The notes beneath the pieces were generated by a model. That model worked only from the letters and a program-made list of their open reading frames with translations. It did no database searches and was not told the origin of the DNA. The translations under genes were made by a program, and so were the position numbers. From Flavobacterium crocinum (GTDB lineage: Bacteria; Bacteroidota; Bacteroidia; Flavobacteriales; Flavobacteriaceae), in contig NZ_CP029255.1 of the NCBI RefSeq assembly GCF_003122385.1, positions 5,146,001 to 5,210,000 of the forward strand: DNA of 64,000 bases. The letters are read 5' to 3'. Shown here one piece after another: positions 63,680 to 64,000 of this stretch; within the stretch, counting starts at the first letter, position 1, and every line of letters starts with the position of its first letter.

Positions 63680-64000
63680 TTAAGATTTAGTGTTTTCGTA
63701 CTTATAATCATCAACCGCTTTTTGGTACAAAGCTTCGTACTTAGGCAGAATATTTTTAATATCAAACTTTCTGGCTACTTCCAGAGCATTTGCTTTAAAC
63801 TGACTTAAAACTGCATCATCTTTTAATATTTTCAGAGCATTTTCCGCCATTTCTTCTACGTTTCCAACATTGCTTAAGTATCCTGAAAAACCGTCAAAAT
63901 TAACTTCTGGCAATCCTCCTGAATTACTTGAAATTACCGGAACTCCGCATGCCATTGCTTCTAATGCAGCCAAACCAAAACTTTCCGTTTCAGAAGGCAA
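63680..64000 (-). CDS. bshA: BshA-like glycosyltransferase, 3' part only
   Basis: The coding sequence runs in from beyond the right edge, and 107 residues or fewer are visible. PSETESFGLAALEAMACGVPVISSNSGGLPEV is the GT4 C-terminal nucleotide-sugar-binding motif (E-x7-E). The wording closely matches BshA, which makes N-acetylglucosaminyl-L-malate in bacillithiol synthesis, a pathway present in many flavobacteria. The N-terminal half is needed to confirm this over other GT4 enzymes. Confidence 0.78.
   Translation of the reverse strand: MPSETESFGLAALEAMACGVPVISSNSGGLPEVNFDGFSGYLSNVGNVEEMAENALKILKDDAVLSQFKANALEVARKFDIKNILPKYEALYQKAVDDYKYENTKS

Overview
The window is a stretch of chromosome from a Bacteroidota bacterium, most likely a Flavobacterium close to the F. 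johnsoniae group. The evidence is the low G+C content, start regions without Shine-Dalgarno sequences, promoters of the TAnnTTTG type, type IX secretion (T9SS) sorting domains, a PorP/SprF protein, a SusC/SusD pair, and BshA at the right edge. No tRNA, rRNA operon, CRISPR array, prophage or intact insertion sequence was found.

Region 1 (1-7.6 kb): a small membrane protein; dnaX, which is split by a -1 frame change at a 10-A run; a flavodoxin-fold quinone reductase; a Crp/Fnr regulator; and a polyphosphate cluster of a SixA-like phosphatase, ppk1 and ppx. Region 2 (8-19 kb): a T9SS surface-protein locus with a small secreted protein, a 2432-residue repeat-rich adhesin-like protein with a type B sorting domain, a PorP/SprF partner and an OmpA-family protein. 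Region 3 (19-25 kb): a CAP-domain lipoprotein, pdxH, ribonuclease Z with a small partner, and a pyrimidine cluster (pyrR, a DUF6891-like gene, pyrB). Region 4 (25-32.5 kb): repeat-rich spacers, an ABC-F ATPase, a TlpA-like thioredoxin, a DUF3592 protein, and a four-gene cassette with an Lgt-like protein, a Tes-like radical SAM enzyme and two tiny paralogous membrane proteins.

Region 5 (32.5-48 kb) is an amino-sugar utilisation locus. A GH20 hexosaminidase, a NagB/PIG-L fusion, SusD and SusC form one leftward operon. Next come a T9SS-exported subtilase, a LytS/LytTR two-component system and a NagP-like transporter. The upstream regions of susC, the subtilase and the transporter share GTCGTTGGT direct repeats at a fixed distance from a -7-like element. 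These are good candidates for the operators of the LytTR regulator encoded among them, and would link outer-membrane import, a secreted protease and inner-membrane uptake in one regulon.

Region 6 (48-64 kb) is mostly housekeeping: transaldolase, an SDR enzyme, SRP RNA with its promoter, glutaminyl cyclase, hutI and a hutG-like gene around a coiled-coil gene, rhlE, a TPR hybrid histidine kinase, a dicarboxylate symporter, aroC, an LpxH-like phosphoesterase, a beta-barrel-like protein, a PrcB-like lipoprotein and the 3' part of bshA.

The strongest candidates for something undescribed are the Lgt-like/Tes-like/small-protein cassette, which lies between two diverged direct repeats, and the LytTR regulon architecture. 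The dnaX slippery site and several families of palindromic intergenic repeats are also notable.
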